Shown here: positions 1-8,183 of the stretch, piece after piece
How positions within the stretch are numbered: the first letter of the stretch is position 1
Layout of the letters: the number at the start of each line of letters is the position of its first letter
From: Massiliimalia timonensis
GTDB taxonomy: Bacteria; Bacillota; Clostridia; Oscillospirales; Ruminococcaceae
NCBI RefSeq assembly: GCF_900186585.1
Contig: NZ_FYDD01000002.1
Location: forward strand, 329,684-393,683
DNA: 64,000 nucleotides
Direction of reading: 5' to 3'
The notes under the pieces: generated by a model
Databases searched by the model: none
Seen by the model: only the letters and a program-made list of their open reading frames with translations
What the model was told of the DNA's origin: nothing
Made by a program: the position numbers and the translations under genes

Positions 1-111
1 ATCGACAATGCTGTAAAGCACGCTTACAAACTGCGCGAGCATACTGGGGATTGCCATCCGGAACACCAGCCTTGTGATAGAGTCCGTCCCTAAATTATTT
101 TCCACTTTCAT
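1..111 (-). CDS. MATE family efflux protein, N-terminal part (runs off the window)
   Basis: Only the first 37 codons are inside the window, read from an ATG at 111 towards position 1. They give a short polar head (MKVENNLGTDSITRL) followed by a hydrophobic start of helix 1 ending in FVSVLYSIVD. This is the hallmark opening of NorM/DinF-type multidrug and toxin extrusion transporters, where the D lies in the first membrane helix. These pumps export cationic drugs or metabolites using Na+ or H+ gradients. The gene is divergent from the helicase gene at 246, with both promoters in the shared gap. Family assignment rests on this short stretch; substrate unknown. Confidence 0.72.
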   Translation of the reverse strand, partial: MKVENNLGTDSITRLVFRMAIPSMLAQFVSVLYSIVD

Positions 112-145
112 GTCTGCCACCGTCCCGCCAAAAAAGTACGGTTTT

Positions 146-174
146 ATCATATCACATTTGAAAGCCGGCGGCAA
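146..174 (-). promoter_or_regulatory. Candidate promoter of the MATE gene
   Basis: On the minus strand, TTGCCG (174-169) and TATGAT (151-146) are separated by 17 bp, about 35 bp ahead of the ATG at 111. Spacing is ideal and the hexamers match sigma-A consensus moderately. Confidence 0.4.
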
Positions 175-183
175 TGAAAAAGA

Positions 184-212
184 TTGCTTTTTATCAGGGT
201 CAACGGTATAAT
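184..212 (+). promoter_or_regulatory. Candidate sigma-A promoter of the helicase gene
   Basis: TTGCTT (184-189) and a perfect TATAAT (207-212) are 17 bp apart, about 35 bp before the start codon of the PHP-UvrD gene. Confidence 0.6.
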
Positions 213-245
213 AAAAGTATTCTGTAAAAGGGGCAGGTGAACAGG

Positions 246-3200
246 ATGCTGATTGCAGACCTTCATATCCATTCCAAGTATTCACGGGCTACCAGCAAGG
301 AAGGGATCCCGGAATATTTGGATCTTTGGGCGGACCGGAAAGGGATTGGATTATTGGGAACCGGGGACTTTACCCACCCGGCATGGAGGGAACGATTAAA
401 GGAAACGTTAACGCCGGCAGAAGAAGGGCTTTATGTGCTGAAGCAGGATCTGCGTGCGCCGGGAAAACGATTTGGAGAAGCCCCGCGGTTCGTTGTTTCC
501 GGGGAGATCAGTTCAATCTATAAAAAGAACGGTAAGGTGCGAAAGGTACATAACCTGATCCTATTACCGGGATTGGAACAGGCAGAAAGGCTATCTAAAA
601 AGTTAGAGGCCATTGGGAACATCCATTCGGACGGCCGCCCCATTTTGGGGATCGACAGCCGCGATCTTCTGGAAATCACACTGGATGCCTGTCCTAACGC
701 GGTATTTATCCCCGCCCATATTTGGACGCCGCATTTTTCCATGTTTGGCGCCTTTTCAGGCTTTGATACGATCGAGGAATGCTTTGAAGATCTTACTCCC
801 TATATCCATGCGTTTGAAACCGGGCTTTCCTCTGACCCGCCGATGAACTGGCGGGTTTCCGCACTGGACAGGCTGACCATGGTGTCCAATTCGGACGCCC
901 ATTCCCCCGCAAAGCTGGGGCGGGAAGCAAACCTGATGGAGATAGACCTCTCCTATCATGCTATGGCAAAGGCGATCCAAGAGGGCGCTCCCGGCGGGTT
1001 TCGGGGGACCATTGAATTTTTCCCGGAGGAAGGGAAGTACCATTATGACGGGCACCGCAGTTGCCATTTGTGCCTGCGGCCCGCCCAGACAAAGCAATAT
1101 GATGGAAAATGCCCTGTCTGCGGAAAAAAATTGACCATTGGGGTGGACCACCGGGTAGAGGATTTGGCAGACCGGAAAGAGGGGTACCGTCCGAAAAATG
1201 CATTGCCCTTTGAAAGCTTGGTTCCTTTGCCGGAGGTGATCGCTGCTTCGACTGGGCGCTCTGCCGGGAGTAAAAAGGTGCTGGCAGAGTACGGCAAAAT
1301 GCTGGAAAGCTTAGGCGCGGAGTTTTATATCCTGCGGGAAGCCCCGCTTGAGGACATCAGAATAGCGGCCGGCCCCTGCATCGAGGAGGGGATCCGACGT
1401 CTACGCAATGGAAAAGTAGAATGGGAACCCGGCTATGACGGGGAATACGGCAAGCTGAAGCCGCTGAGCGCATCGGAGATTGATGAACTAAATGGGCAGC
1501 TAAGTTTTTTGCCGGTCACTGGTATTGCTGAGAGAAAACAGAAAACAGAGGAAAAACCGAATCTTCCCAAACTGCAAAAGCAATCGGAAGAACAAAGTCA
1601 GGCTGTCGCGCAGCTTTTAAATGAGGAGCAGCAGCAGGCTGTCAATTCAAAAGCGTCTGCGGTTGCAGTGGCAGCAGGACCCGGCACTGGAAAAACGAAG
1701 ACCCTGATCTCTAGGCTTTGTCATCTGATTCGGGAACAAGGGGTAAAACCCAGTGAGATCACGGCGGTCACCTTTACCAATCAGGCGGCAAAGGAAATGC
1801 GGGAACGTCTGGAGCGGGAGCTTGGCTCTAAACGGCAGGCAAATCAGGTGCGGATCGGGACGTTCCACGCGGTCTGCTTGCGCCAGTTGCAGCAGAACGG
1901 GGCGTTTCATGCGATTTTAGATCCCTGTCAGGCGGAAAGCTTCGCCAGAGAGGTCTTGGACAGGTTCTCCATTTCTTGGAGGCCGAAGCGGTTTTTGCAG
2001 GAAGTTTCCTCCTGCAAAAATAAGCTGATAAAAAGCAGCGACACACTGCGGGAAGAATGGTATGAGGCGTATGAACAGCTGCTTTCTCAGGCGCAGGCGA
2101 TGGATTTTGACGATCTGCTGCTTTTCGGGAAGAAGCTGTGGGAAGATAACGTTTCCTTCCGAAAAAAAGAGCGGAAACGCTTTTCATATTTATTGGTAGA
2201 TGAATTTCAGGATATTAACGAGATCCAATATCAGTTGGTTTGCGCATGGGCTGGGAATGGAAACCGGCTGTTTGTGATCGGCGACCCAGATCAGGCGATT
2301 TATGGGTTCCGTGGCGCGCGGGCTGATTGTTTTGACCGTCTGAAAGCGGACTTTCCTGACTGCGAAATGATCCGTCTGCGCACCAATTACCGTTCTTCTC
2401 CGGAGATTATCCAGTGCGCGCTTGCTTCGATACGGCATAATCCGGGCGGGGAAAGGCTGCTGCTGGCTGAAAGCAAAAGCAAAGGCCCCGTGGTGGCGGT
2501 TCAGGCTGAAAGCGAGCTTTCACAAGGAATTGAACTGGCAAAACGCATCAACCGCATGGTGGGCGGCATGGATATGCTGGAGGCCCATGCTTTTGGACAG
2601 GAACAGGAGCTCCCCCGCAGCTTTTCAGAGATTGCGGTGCTGTACCGCACCCGCCAGCAGGCAGAGATTTTGAAGCAGTGCCTGCGGAAAGAAAGCATCC
2701 CTTATGTTGTGCTAGGAAAAGATGATCTGCTGGAGGATGAGCAGGTACGCGGAGTGCTTTCCTTTTTTCGCTTTCTGGAGAACAGGAAGGATAAGCTGGC
2801 CTTGCGGGATTGTTTGCAGTATCTGTTCCAGCTTACCGACCCGGACGGGATCTGCGATGAGATCCTAAAAAATGGGTTGGGGGAGCCCGGGCCAGAGGAA
2901 AAGGAAGCTTTTCCTCTGTGGCTTACCTTGTTTTGGGAATTTTCTTCCCATTTTACCAAACAAAGGCCGGAAAAACTTCTGGGCGATTTGGTTTCCCGGC
3001 TTGGTATGGAGGTTTCAGAGGGCGTGAAAAAACTGCTTCATATGGCGGTGTTTTACCAAAGCATGGTGGAATTTTTGCAGGCGCTGATGATCGGCGAAGA
3101 GGCGGACTGGAAACGGCGGAGCGAAAAAAATTATTCTGCCGACGCTGTTACCTTGATGACGCTCCATGCTTCTAAGGGACTGGAGTTCCCGGTAGTGTTT

Positions 3201-3440
3201 TTGGCTGGCGTGCAGGAGGGGTATTTGCCGTTGAGCCGGGGGAATCTGTTTTCTGATATTGAGGAAGAACGCCGTTTGTTTTATGTAGGGATGACCCGTG
3301 CACGGGAGGAATTAAACCTTCTTACCGCGAAAGAACCGTCACGCTTTTTAAAGGAGATCCCCCGTGATCTGCTTCAGGAGGAAACAGCAAAAGCGCCTAA
3401 GGAAAGGCCGGTTGGGAAACAGTTGAGTTTCTTTTCATGA
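246..3440 (+). CDS. PHP-domain / UvrD-family DNA helicase fusion
   Basis: This 1064-residue protein joins a PHP phosphoesterase-like domain to an SF1 helicase. Residues 1-260 begin LIADLHIHSKYSRATS (the HxH metal motif) and keep later His/Asp metal positions, such as the PAHIWTPH and SNSDAHSP stretches. A four-Cys knuckle (CHLC...CPVC) follows near residues 275-300. From about 450 on come the UvrD motifs: Walker A AAGPGTGKT, the Q-rich motif before it, LLVDEFQDIN (Walker B), GDPDQAIYGFRGA and the C-terminal MTLHASKGLEFPVVF and YVGMTRAREEL. It probably unwinds DNA during repair; the PHP part may be a nuclease or phosphatase. ATG 246 is preferred over an in-frame GTG at 237 because AGGTG sits 6 bp ahead of it. 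The next gene starts 24 bp downstream, so they are likely co-transcribed. Confidence 0.9.
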   Translation: MLIADLHIHSKYSRATSKEGIPEYLDLWADRKGIGLLGTGDFTHPAWRERLKETLTPAEEGLYVLKQDLRAPGKRFGEAPRFVVSGEISSIYKKNGKVRKVHNLILLPGLEQAERLSKKLEAIGNIHSDGRPILGIDSRDLLEITLDACPNAVFIPAHIWTPHFSMFGAFSGFDTIEECFEDLTPYIHAFETGLSSDPPMNWRVSALDRLTMVSNSDAHSPAKLGREANLMEIDLSYHAMAKAIQEGAPGGFRGTIEFFPEEGKYHYDGHRSCHLCLRPAQTKQYDGKCPVCGKKLTIGVDHRVEDLADRKEGYRPKNALPFESLVPLPEVIAASTGRSAGSKKVLAEYGKMLESLGAEFYILREAPLEDIRIAAGPCIEEGIRRLRNGKVEWEPGYDGEYGKLKPLSASEIDELNGQLSFLPVTGIAERKQKTEEKPNLPKLQKQSEEQSQAVAQLLNEEQQQAVNSKASAVAVAAGPGTGKTKTLISRLCHLIREQGVKPSEITAVTFTNQAAKEMRERLERELGSKRQANQVRIGTFHAVCLRQLQQNGAFHAILDPCQAESFAREVLDRFSISWRPKRFLQEVSSCKNKLIKSSDTLREEWYEAYEQLLSQAQAMDFDDLLLFGKKLWEDNVSFRKKERKRFSYLLVDEFQDINEIQYQLVCAWAGNGNRLFVIGDPDQAIYGFRGARADCFDRLKADFPDCEMIRLRTNYRSSPEIIQCALASIRHNPGGERLLLAESKSKGPVVAVQAESELSQGIELAKRINRMVGGMDMLEAHAFGQEQELPRSFSEIAVLYRTRQQAEILKQCLRKESIPYVVLGKDDLLEDEQVRGVLSFFRFLENRKDKLALRDCLQYLFQLTDPDGICDEILKNGLGEPGPEEKEAFPLWLTLFWEFSSHFTKQRPEKLLGDLVSRLGMEVSEGVKKLLHMAVFYQSMVEFLQALMIGEEADWKRRSEKNYSADAVTLMTLHASKGLEFPVVFLAGVQEGYLPLSRGNLFSDIEEERRLFYVGMTRAREELNLLTAKEPSRFLKEIPRDLLQEETAKAPKERPVGKQLSFFS

Positions 3441-3464
3441 TAAAAAAGTCAAAGGAGGAAGTAT

Positions 3465-4709
3465 ATGATCGCAAGAAAGATCAAACGGGAAGAATATTCG
3501 ATAGCTGAGGCGGTTGGAAGCATTGCGTTTGAATTCCCGATCGAAGAGAACACACTAAAGATGAGCAATGAGGAACGGATCTGCCGCCAAATGGAACACC
3601 CGTCCTCGCACACCGACTATTATACCCTTTCCCGGTTTGCGGCATTTGATGACGACGGTACCATGATGGGCGTGATCTCCACCTATCCGTATCAGGTACG
3701 GTTTGGCGGGACAGAGCTTGGGATGAGCGGGGTAGGGTTCGTTTCTACCCGCCCGGAATACCGCCGCCGTGGCGTGATCCGGGAATGTATGCGCGTAGCG
3801 ATCCAGGACATGAAAGACAGGGGCGATGCATTTGCGGCGCTGTATCCTTTTTCGGTGCAGTTTTACCGGAAGTTTGGGTACGAGCTTGCCACGCAGACGA
3901 TGGAATGGGTGATTCCGATGTCTGTGATCCCGGATTTCCCAGAAGAAGGAGGGAAGTTCCACCTTTACTCGCCGGGGGAACCGGTAGATGATTTTGAAAA
4001 GGTGTACCGGGATTTTTGCGGCAGGTATGATTTAACGGTTGTACGGGAGAAGCTTGACTTTGCCCTATTTCAGGACGATCCGCTCACCTCGAAAAAATAT
4101 TGGTATCTTTACCGCGACAAAAACGGGGAACCAAAAGGCTATTTACGGTTTTTTAAGGATACCGTGGACGGGGAGCGAAGAATGAACTGCTCCTCCAACT
4201 TCCGTCAGGTGGAATTTGCTTTTAGTGACGCGGAGGGGCTCAAAGCGCTGCTGCGGTTTGCAAAATCTTTTTCCTCGGATTATGATTGCCTTACCGTTGC
4301 GCTTTCTCCCGATTTTCCGCTGGAATTTTATCTGGGAGAAACAAACCCGATCCGCAGGAATCAGCATTTTATGGGAATGTACCGGGTAGTTGACGCCCAA
4401 AAGGTTTTGGGATCGGCTGTGTATCAGGGCAGCGGTAGCCTTTCGATCGAATTGTCCGATCCGATGGCACCATGGAATGAAGGGGTATTTTCCGTTTCTT
4501 TTGAAAACGGAAAGGCTGTTCAGGTGGAAAAAACATCTGGCGGGGATGCACAGGTTTCGATGGGGATTCGGGAATTCACCCGGCTGATCACCGGCTGCTT
4601 TGAAAGGGAACAGATCCGCATCATGCCAAATGTAGAGATCCGGGAAGATACGCCGGCGATCGACCAGGTATTCTTTAAAAAATCTATCTGGCTGCACGAC
4701 TTCTTTTAA
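3465..4709 (+). CDS. Eis-like GNAT family N-acetyltransferase
   Basis: The 414-residue protein has the two-part plan of the Eis (enhanced intracellular survival) family. An N-terminal GNAT domain contains the acetyl-CoA loop around RPEYRRRGVIRECM and the following helix ending YRKFGYE. A second half resembles a degenerate GNAT fold plus a C-terminal sterol-carrier-protein-like domain, and the chain ends in the hydrophobic DFF typical of the family, where the C-terminal carboxylate takes part in catalysis. Relatives acetylate amines, including lysines of aminoglycosides or peptides; the substrate here cannot be read. A strong AAAGGAGG site precedes ATG 3465. It follows the helicase gene by 24 bp and is followed by a clear terminator. 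Confidence 0.85.
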   Translation: MIARKIKREEYSIAEAVGSIAFEFPIEENTLKMSNEERICRQMEHPSSHTDYYTLSRFAAFDDDGTMMGVISTYPYQVRFGGTELGMSGVGFVSTRPEYRRRGVIRECMRVAIQDMKDRGDAFAALYPFSVQFYRKFGYELATQTMEWVIPMSVIPDFPEEGGKFHLYSPGEPVDDFEKVYRDFCGRYDLTVVREKLDFALFQDDPLTSKKYWYLYRDKNGEPKGYLRFFKDTVDGERRMNCSSNFRQVEFAFSDAEGLKALLRFAKSFSSDYDCLTVALSPDFPLEFYLGETNPIRRNQHFMGMYRVVDAQKVLGSAVYQGSGSLSIELSDPMAPWNEGVFSVSFENGKAVQVEKTSGGDAQVSMGIREFTRLITGCFEREQIRIMPNVEIREDTPAIDQVFFKKSIWLHDFF

Positions 4710-4719
4710 AAAATTTAGG

Positions 4720-4751
4720 AAACGCTGTGAGATAACAGCGTTTCTTTTTTT
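4720..4751 (+). terminator. Intrinsic terminator after the helicase-Eis operon
   Basis: GAAACGCTGT pairs with ACAGCGTTTC around a short loop and is followed by a run of T. Confidence 0.85.
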
Positions 4752-4805
4752 GTATATTTTTCTTTCTTTTTGTGATACTAAGAAAAAACAAGGAGTGACA
4801 GCACC

Positions 4806-4952
4806 ATGGGAAAAAAGAAAAAAATGGAGAAAACACTGCGGGAAGAAGCGAAAAGCACCGAAAAAAATAAGATCCAATCCGATGTGCAGGGCAGTTATAC
4901 CGGCATTGGAGAAGACGGCGATCGTCCGGTGCAGGATGCAGATGATCTATAA
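4806..4952 (+). CDS. Small conserved hypothetical protein (48 aa)
   Basis: A 48-codon frame opens at ATG 4806 with a Lys-rich head (MGKKKKMEKTLREEA), has a central GSYTG segment and an acidic tail, and ends PVQDADDL. AAGGAG lies 10 bp ahead of the ATG. It sits alone between two strong terminators, so it has its own transcript. From memory, similar tiny proteins with a GSYTG core and a PVQDADDL end occur in many Clostridia, which makes a real gene likely although no function is known. It has no membrane segment, Cys cluster or signal peptide and looks like a soluble, highly charged peptide. Confidence 0.7.
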   Translation: MGKKKKMEKTLREEAKSTEKNKIQSDVQGSYTGIGEDGDRPVQDADDL

Positions 4953-4960
4953 AAAAGCGC

Positions 4961-5000
4961 GGCAGGCAGTCCCAAGCATGGGAGATGCCTGCTGTTTTTT
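4961..5000 (+). terminator. Intrinsic terminator of the 48-aa gene
   Basis: GGCAGGCAGTCCC and TGGGAGATGCCTGCT form a long, slightly imperfect stem around AAGCA, followed by TTTTTT. Confidence 0.85.
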
Positions 5001-5027
5001 GTACAGCTTGGGCGAACCGTCTATTTT
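4999..5027 (+). promoter_or_regulatory. Possible promoter of the alpha-glucoside operon
   Basis: TTGTAC (4999-5004) and TATTTT (5022-5027) are 17 bp apart, right behind the preceding terminator and about 75 bp before the binding-protein gene. The -10 match is only fair. Confidence 0.35.
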
Positions 5028-5100
5028 AACAAAAATTGGGCATACTGATGACAACGAAACCTCATTGGTAAAAGCTTTATTTTAAAGGAGAGAAACACCT

Positions 5101-6423
5101 ATGAAACATTTAAAAAGGATGCTTGCCATCTGTCTGGCCGCGGGATTGGGCTGTTCTATGGTTACCGGCTGCACTGATTCCGGGAAAAATAATGCGGACA
5201 AAGAAAAGGCGACCGTTGATATTTTTCAGTTTAAGGTAGAAGTAAACGACGCCTTAAAAACAGCGACCCAAACGTACATGAAAGAGCATAAAAATGTAAC
5301 GATCAACCTGGAAACTGTCGGCGGCGGGGACGATTACGGCGCTGCCCTGCGGACCAAGATGTCCAGTTCTGACCAGCCGGAGATTTTTAATGTCGGCGGG
5401 CCGCAGGATATTGTGGACTGGAAAAAGAATTTAGAAGATTTGTCTGATCAGGAGTGGATCGGCAAGGTGGCGGAAGGGCTGCTGGACGATGTTTCCGATA
5501 ACGGGAAGGTTTACGGACTGCCCATGTCGGTGGAAGGATATGGCTTTTTGTATAACAAGGACATTTTTGAAGCGGCTGGTATCGACGGGGAAAGCCTGAA
5601 AACCTACCAAGAAATCGACCAGGCATTTGGAAAATTGCAGGAGATGATCGAGGACGGAAAGCTAAAAGACGAGTTCCCTGTCCTGGAAGCGGTGATGGAA
5701 TACCCGGTAAAGGAAACATGGGTCACTGGGATGCATACGGCAAACGTCAGCCTGGGACAGGAGTTTTCCAGCGCCACAGAGGCGTTTGAATCAGAATCGA
5801 TTGATTTCAAATACGGGGACCAGCTCAAAGACCTGATCGATTTACAGGTCAAATACACCTCCAGTGCAAAGACCCCATCTAATTTAAACGCGGTGGATTA
5901 TTCCATGCAGGTGGGCGGCGGATATGCGATCGAACGGGTCGCGGTGATCCAGCAGGGAAACTGGGTGTATCCTGAAATTAAAAACGTTGATGAGGAGGTC
6001 GCCCAGCATACCGGTATGATCCCGATCCCGCTAAAAGGCGTGTCAGAAGGAAATATTCCGGTTGGGGTACCGATCTACTGGTCGGTAAACAGCGGATCAA
6101 GCGATACGGATAAACAGGCCGCGAAAGACTTTTTAAACTGGCTGTACCAGTCTGAAGAAGGGAAAAAGATCGTGGTGGACGATTTAGGCTTTATTCCGCC
6201 GTTTACAAATTACGGCGATCTGGCGCCGTCTGACCCGTTAAGTAAAATCGTTGCACAGCATGTAAAGGACGGAACGATCGCCCCGTGGGTGTGGACCGGT
6301 GCGCCGACCGGCTGGGCGCAGGAATCATTAGGGGTCAATATCCAGTCCTATGTGGCGGGAGAAAAAAGCTGGGACGAAGTAGTCAGGGAATCAAAAGCAG
6401 ATTGGGAAAAGGCGAGAAAGTAA
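5101..6423 (+). CDS. ABC transporter sugar-binding lipoprotein (solute-binding family 1)
   Basis: The 440-residue protein begins with a lipoprotein signal (charged MKHLKRM, hydrophobic core, VTGC lipobox near residue 24) and should be tethered outside the membrane. The mature part has family-1 carbohydrate-binding features: an early IFQFKVEVN strand, a GLPMSVEGYGFLYNKDIFEAAG segment and a C-terminal AAKDFLNWLYQSEEGKKI helix. It is the first gene of an importer operon: two permeases follow, then an oligo-1,6-glucosidase, so the ligand is probably an alpha-linked gluco-oligosaccharide such as isomaltose or panose. No ATPase gene is present; such importers usually share an MsmK-type ATPase encoded elsewhere. 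An AAAGGAG site precedes ATG 5101. Confidence 0.92.
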   Translation: MKHLKRMLAICLAAGLGCSMVTGCTDSGKNNADKEKATVDIFQFKVEVNDALKTATQTYMKEHKNVTINLETVGGGDDYGAALRTKMSSSDQPEIFNVGGPQDIVDWKKNLEDLSDQEWIGKVAEGLLDDVSDNGKVYGLPMSVEGYGFLYNKDIFEAAGIDGESLKTYQEIDQAFGKLQEMIEDGKLKDEFPVLEAVMEYPVKETWVTGMHTANVSLGQEFSSATEAFESESIDFKYGDQLKDLIDLQVKYTSSAKTPSNLNAVDYSMQVGGGYAIERVAVIQQGNWVYPEIKNVDEEVAQHTGMIPIPLKGVSEGNIPVGVPIYWSVNSGSSDTDKQAAKDFLNWLYQSEEGKKIVVDDLGFIPPFTNYGDLAPSDPLSKIVAQHVKDGTIAPWVWTGAPTGWAQESLGVNIQSYVAGEKSWDEVVRESKADWEKARK

Positions 6424-6427
6424 TATG

Positions 6428-6461
6428 AAAAAGCCGGGGGAAAGCGTTTCTCCGGCTTTTT
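6428..6461 (+). terminator. Intra-operon attenuator/terminator after the binding-protein gene
   Basis: AAAAAGCCGG and CCGGCTTTTT form a stem five bases after the stop codon and 18 bp before the permease gene. The T-run and position fit partial termination, which would give more binding protein than permease. Confidence 0.75.
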
Positions 6462-6478
6462 AAGAGGAGGTATGTCTG

Positions 6479-7342
6479 ATGAAAAGACCCAAATGGGGCT
6501 TTTGGGTGTTTATTGCCCCGGCGCTGATCGCTTTTATTCTTGTTCAGCTGATCCCGGCGTTTACCGGCATTTATTATTCTTTTACCGATTGGAATGGGAT
6601 CGGGAACGAAGTTTCCTTGGTGGGGGTCAGAAACTATGCTGATATTTTTGAGGATTCCGGTTTTTGGCGGTCTTTCCTGTTTACGGCTGTGTTTGCGGCC
6701 TGCGCGGTAGTAAGCTTAAATGTAGTGGGATTTTTTCTGGCGCTTTTGGTGACCCAGGCGGTCCCGCTGCGCAGCCTGATGCGCAGTGTATTTTTCCTGC
6801 CCAACCTGATCGGGGGGATTCTGTTGGGCTTTACCTGGCAGTTTATCTTTACGCAGGCGTTTGATTCAGTAGGAAAGGCCTTGGGGATTCCTTGGCTGCA
6901 GGGCTGGTTATCTACCCCGGCCACCGCGGCGCTGGGACTTTTGATTTTGGTGACTTGGCAGCTTTCCGGATATATGATGATCATTTATATTGCGCAGATT
7001 CAGAATATCCCGGACAGTGTGATGGAGGCCGCACAGATCGACGGCGCCAACGGCTGGCACCGCCTGACAAAAATCATCCTGCCGCTGGTGGCCCCTGCAT
7101 TTACGATAGGTTTATTCCTATCCCTGACCAATTCCTTTAAAATGTACGACCAAAACCTGTCGCTGACCGGCGGGGGACCTTATCATTCTACCGAAATGCT
7201 GGCTATGAACATTTATAATTCTGCTTTTAAATTTAATCAGCTAGGCATCGCGCAGGCAAAAGCGGTCCTCTTTTTGATCGTGGTTGCGGCCATCAGCCTG
7301 ACACAGCTGTACCTGAGCAAGAAAAGGGAGGTGGAGATGTGA
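6479..7342 (+). CDS. ABC sugar permease, MalF/UgpA-like
   Basis: This 287-residue integral membrane protein has six hydrophobic segments. The cytoplasmic EAA loop, which docks to the ATPase, is visible as EAAQIDGANGWHRLTKIILP near residues 182-202. It opens with the MKRPKWGFWVFIAPALIAF type start typical of the first permease of carbohydrate importers. AGAGGAGG precedes ATG 6479. The gene overlaps the second permease by a few bases, which indicates translational coupling. It forms one half of the membrane channel for the sugar captured by the upstream lipoprotein. Confidence 0.92.
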   Translation: MKRPKWGFWVFIAPALIAFILVQLIPAFTGIYYSFTDWNGIGNEVSLVGVRNYADIFEDSGFWRSFLFTAVFAACAVVSLNVVGFFLALLVTQAVPLRSLMRSVFFLPNLIGGILLGFTWQFIFTQAFDSVGKALGIPWLQGWLSTPATAALGLLILVTWQLSGYMMIIYIAQIQNIPDSVMEAAQIDGANGWHRLTKIILPLVAPAFTIGLFLSLTNSFKMYDQNLSLTGGGPYHSTEMLAMNIYNSAFKFNQLGIAQAKAVLFLIVVAAISLTQLYLSKKREVEM

Positions 7343-8169
7343 TGGGCAGGACGCGAATGAAACGGATCGGCCTGTTTTTACTGGGGAGCTTGCTGGCATT
7401 ATTGTTTTTATCCCCGATCTGGATTTTGCTGATCAACTCCTTTAAATCACTAAAAAACATTTATTTAGATGTACTTGGGCTGCCGAACCGGGACACCTTT
7501 CTCTGGAAAAACTATCCGGAAGCATTTGAAAAGCTGGATTTTGCCACCTCTTTTTTCAATTCGGCCGCAATTACGATATCGGCTACGGTTTTGATTTTAA
7601 TTTTCTGCGCCATGGCTGCATGGGCGTTGGTGCGTTATAAGTGGAAGATCAGCAATATCATTTTCCTGTCATTCGCCGCGGCGATGCTGATCCCCTTTCA
7701 GTGTGTGATGCTGCCGCTGGTAAGCCTGATGGATGCCATGAACATGATGAACCGGCCGGGGATCGTGGTGATGTATTTGGGGTTTGGGGCAAGCCTTTCC
7801 ATTATCATGCTGCACGGGTTTATCAAAAATGTTCCGCTGGAGCTGGAAGAGGCGGCTACGATAGACGGCTGCAATATGTTCCAGACCTTTTTTCGGATCG
7901 TTCTGCCGCTGTTAAAGACGATCCTGATTACCGTTGCGATTTTGAATGTGATGTGGATCTGGAATGACTTTTTGCTGCCGCAGCTGATGATCAACAAAAC
8001 CGGCTGGCAGACCCTGCCGCTGAAGACCTTCCTATTTTTCGGCCAGTTTTCCAAGCGGTGGGATTTAGCCACCGCAGGGCTGCTTCTTTGTATGATCCCG
8101 ATCGTGATTTTTTATCTGTTCTGCCAGAAGTATATCGTCAAAGGCGTGACAGAGGGTGCGATCAAGTAG
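7339..8169 (+). CDS. ABC sugar permease, MalG-like
   Basis: This 276-residue permease has six membrane segments and the EAA motif LEEAATIDGCNMFQTFFRIV, and pairs with the preceding gene. The start is either GTG 7339 or the adjacent ATG 7342; GGGAGGTGG lies upstream and the reading frame overlaps the end of the first permease. The C-terminus (QKYIVKGVTEGAIK) is standard for MalG-type subunits, whose tail contacts the ATPase. The glucosidase gene starts 14 bp after the stop. Confidence 0.92.
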   Translation: MMGRTRMKRIGLFLLGSLLALLFLSPIWILLINSFKSLKNIYLDVLGLPNRDTFLWKNYPEAFEKLDFATSFFNSAAITISATVLILIFCAMAAWALVRYKWKISNIIFLSFAAAMLIPFQCVMLPLVSLMDAMNMMNRPGIVVMYLGFGASLSIIMLHGFIKNVPLELEEAATIDGCNMFQTFFRIVLPLLKTILITVAILNVMWIWNDFLLPQLMINKTGWQTLPLKTFLFFGQFSKRWDLATAGLLLCMIPIVIFYLFCQKYIVKGVTEGAIK

Positions 8170-8183
8170 ATAGGAGGAACGCG

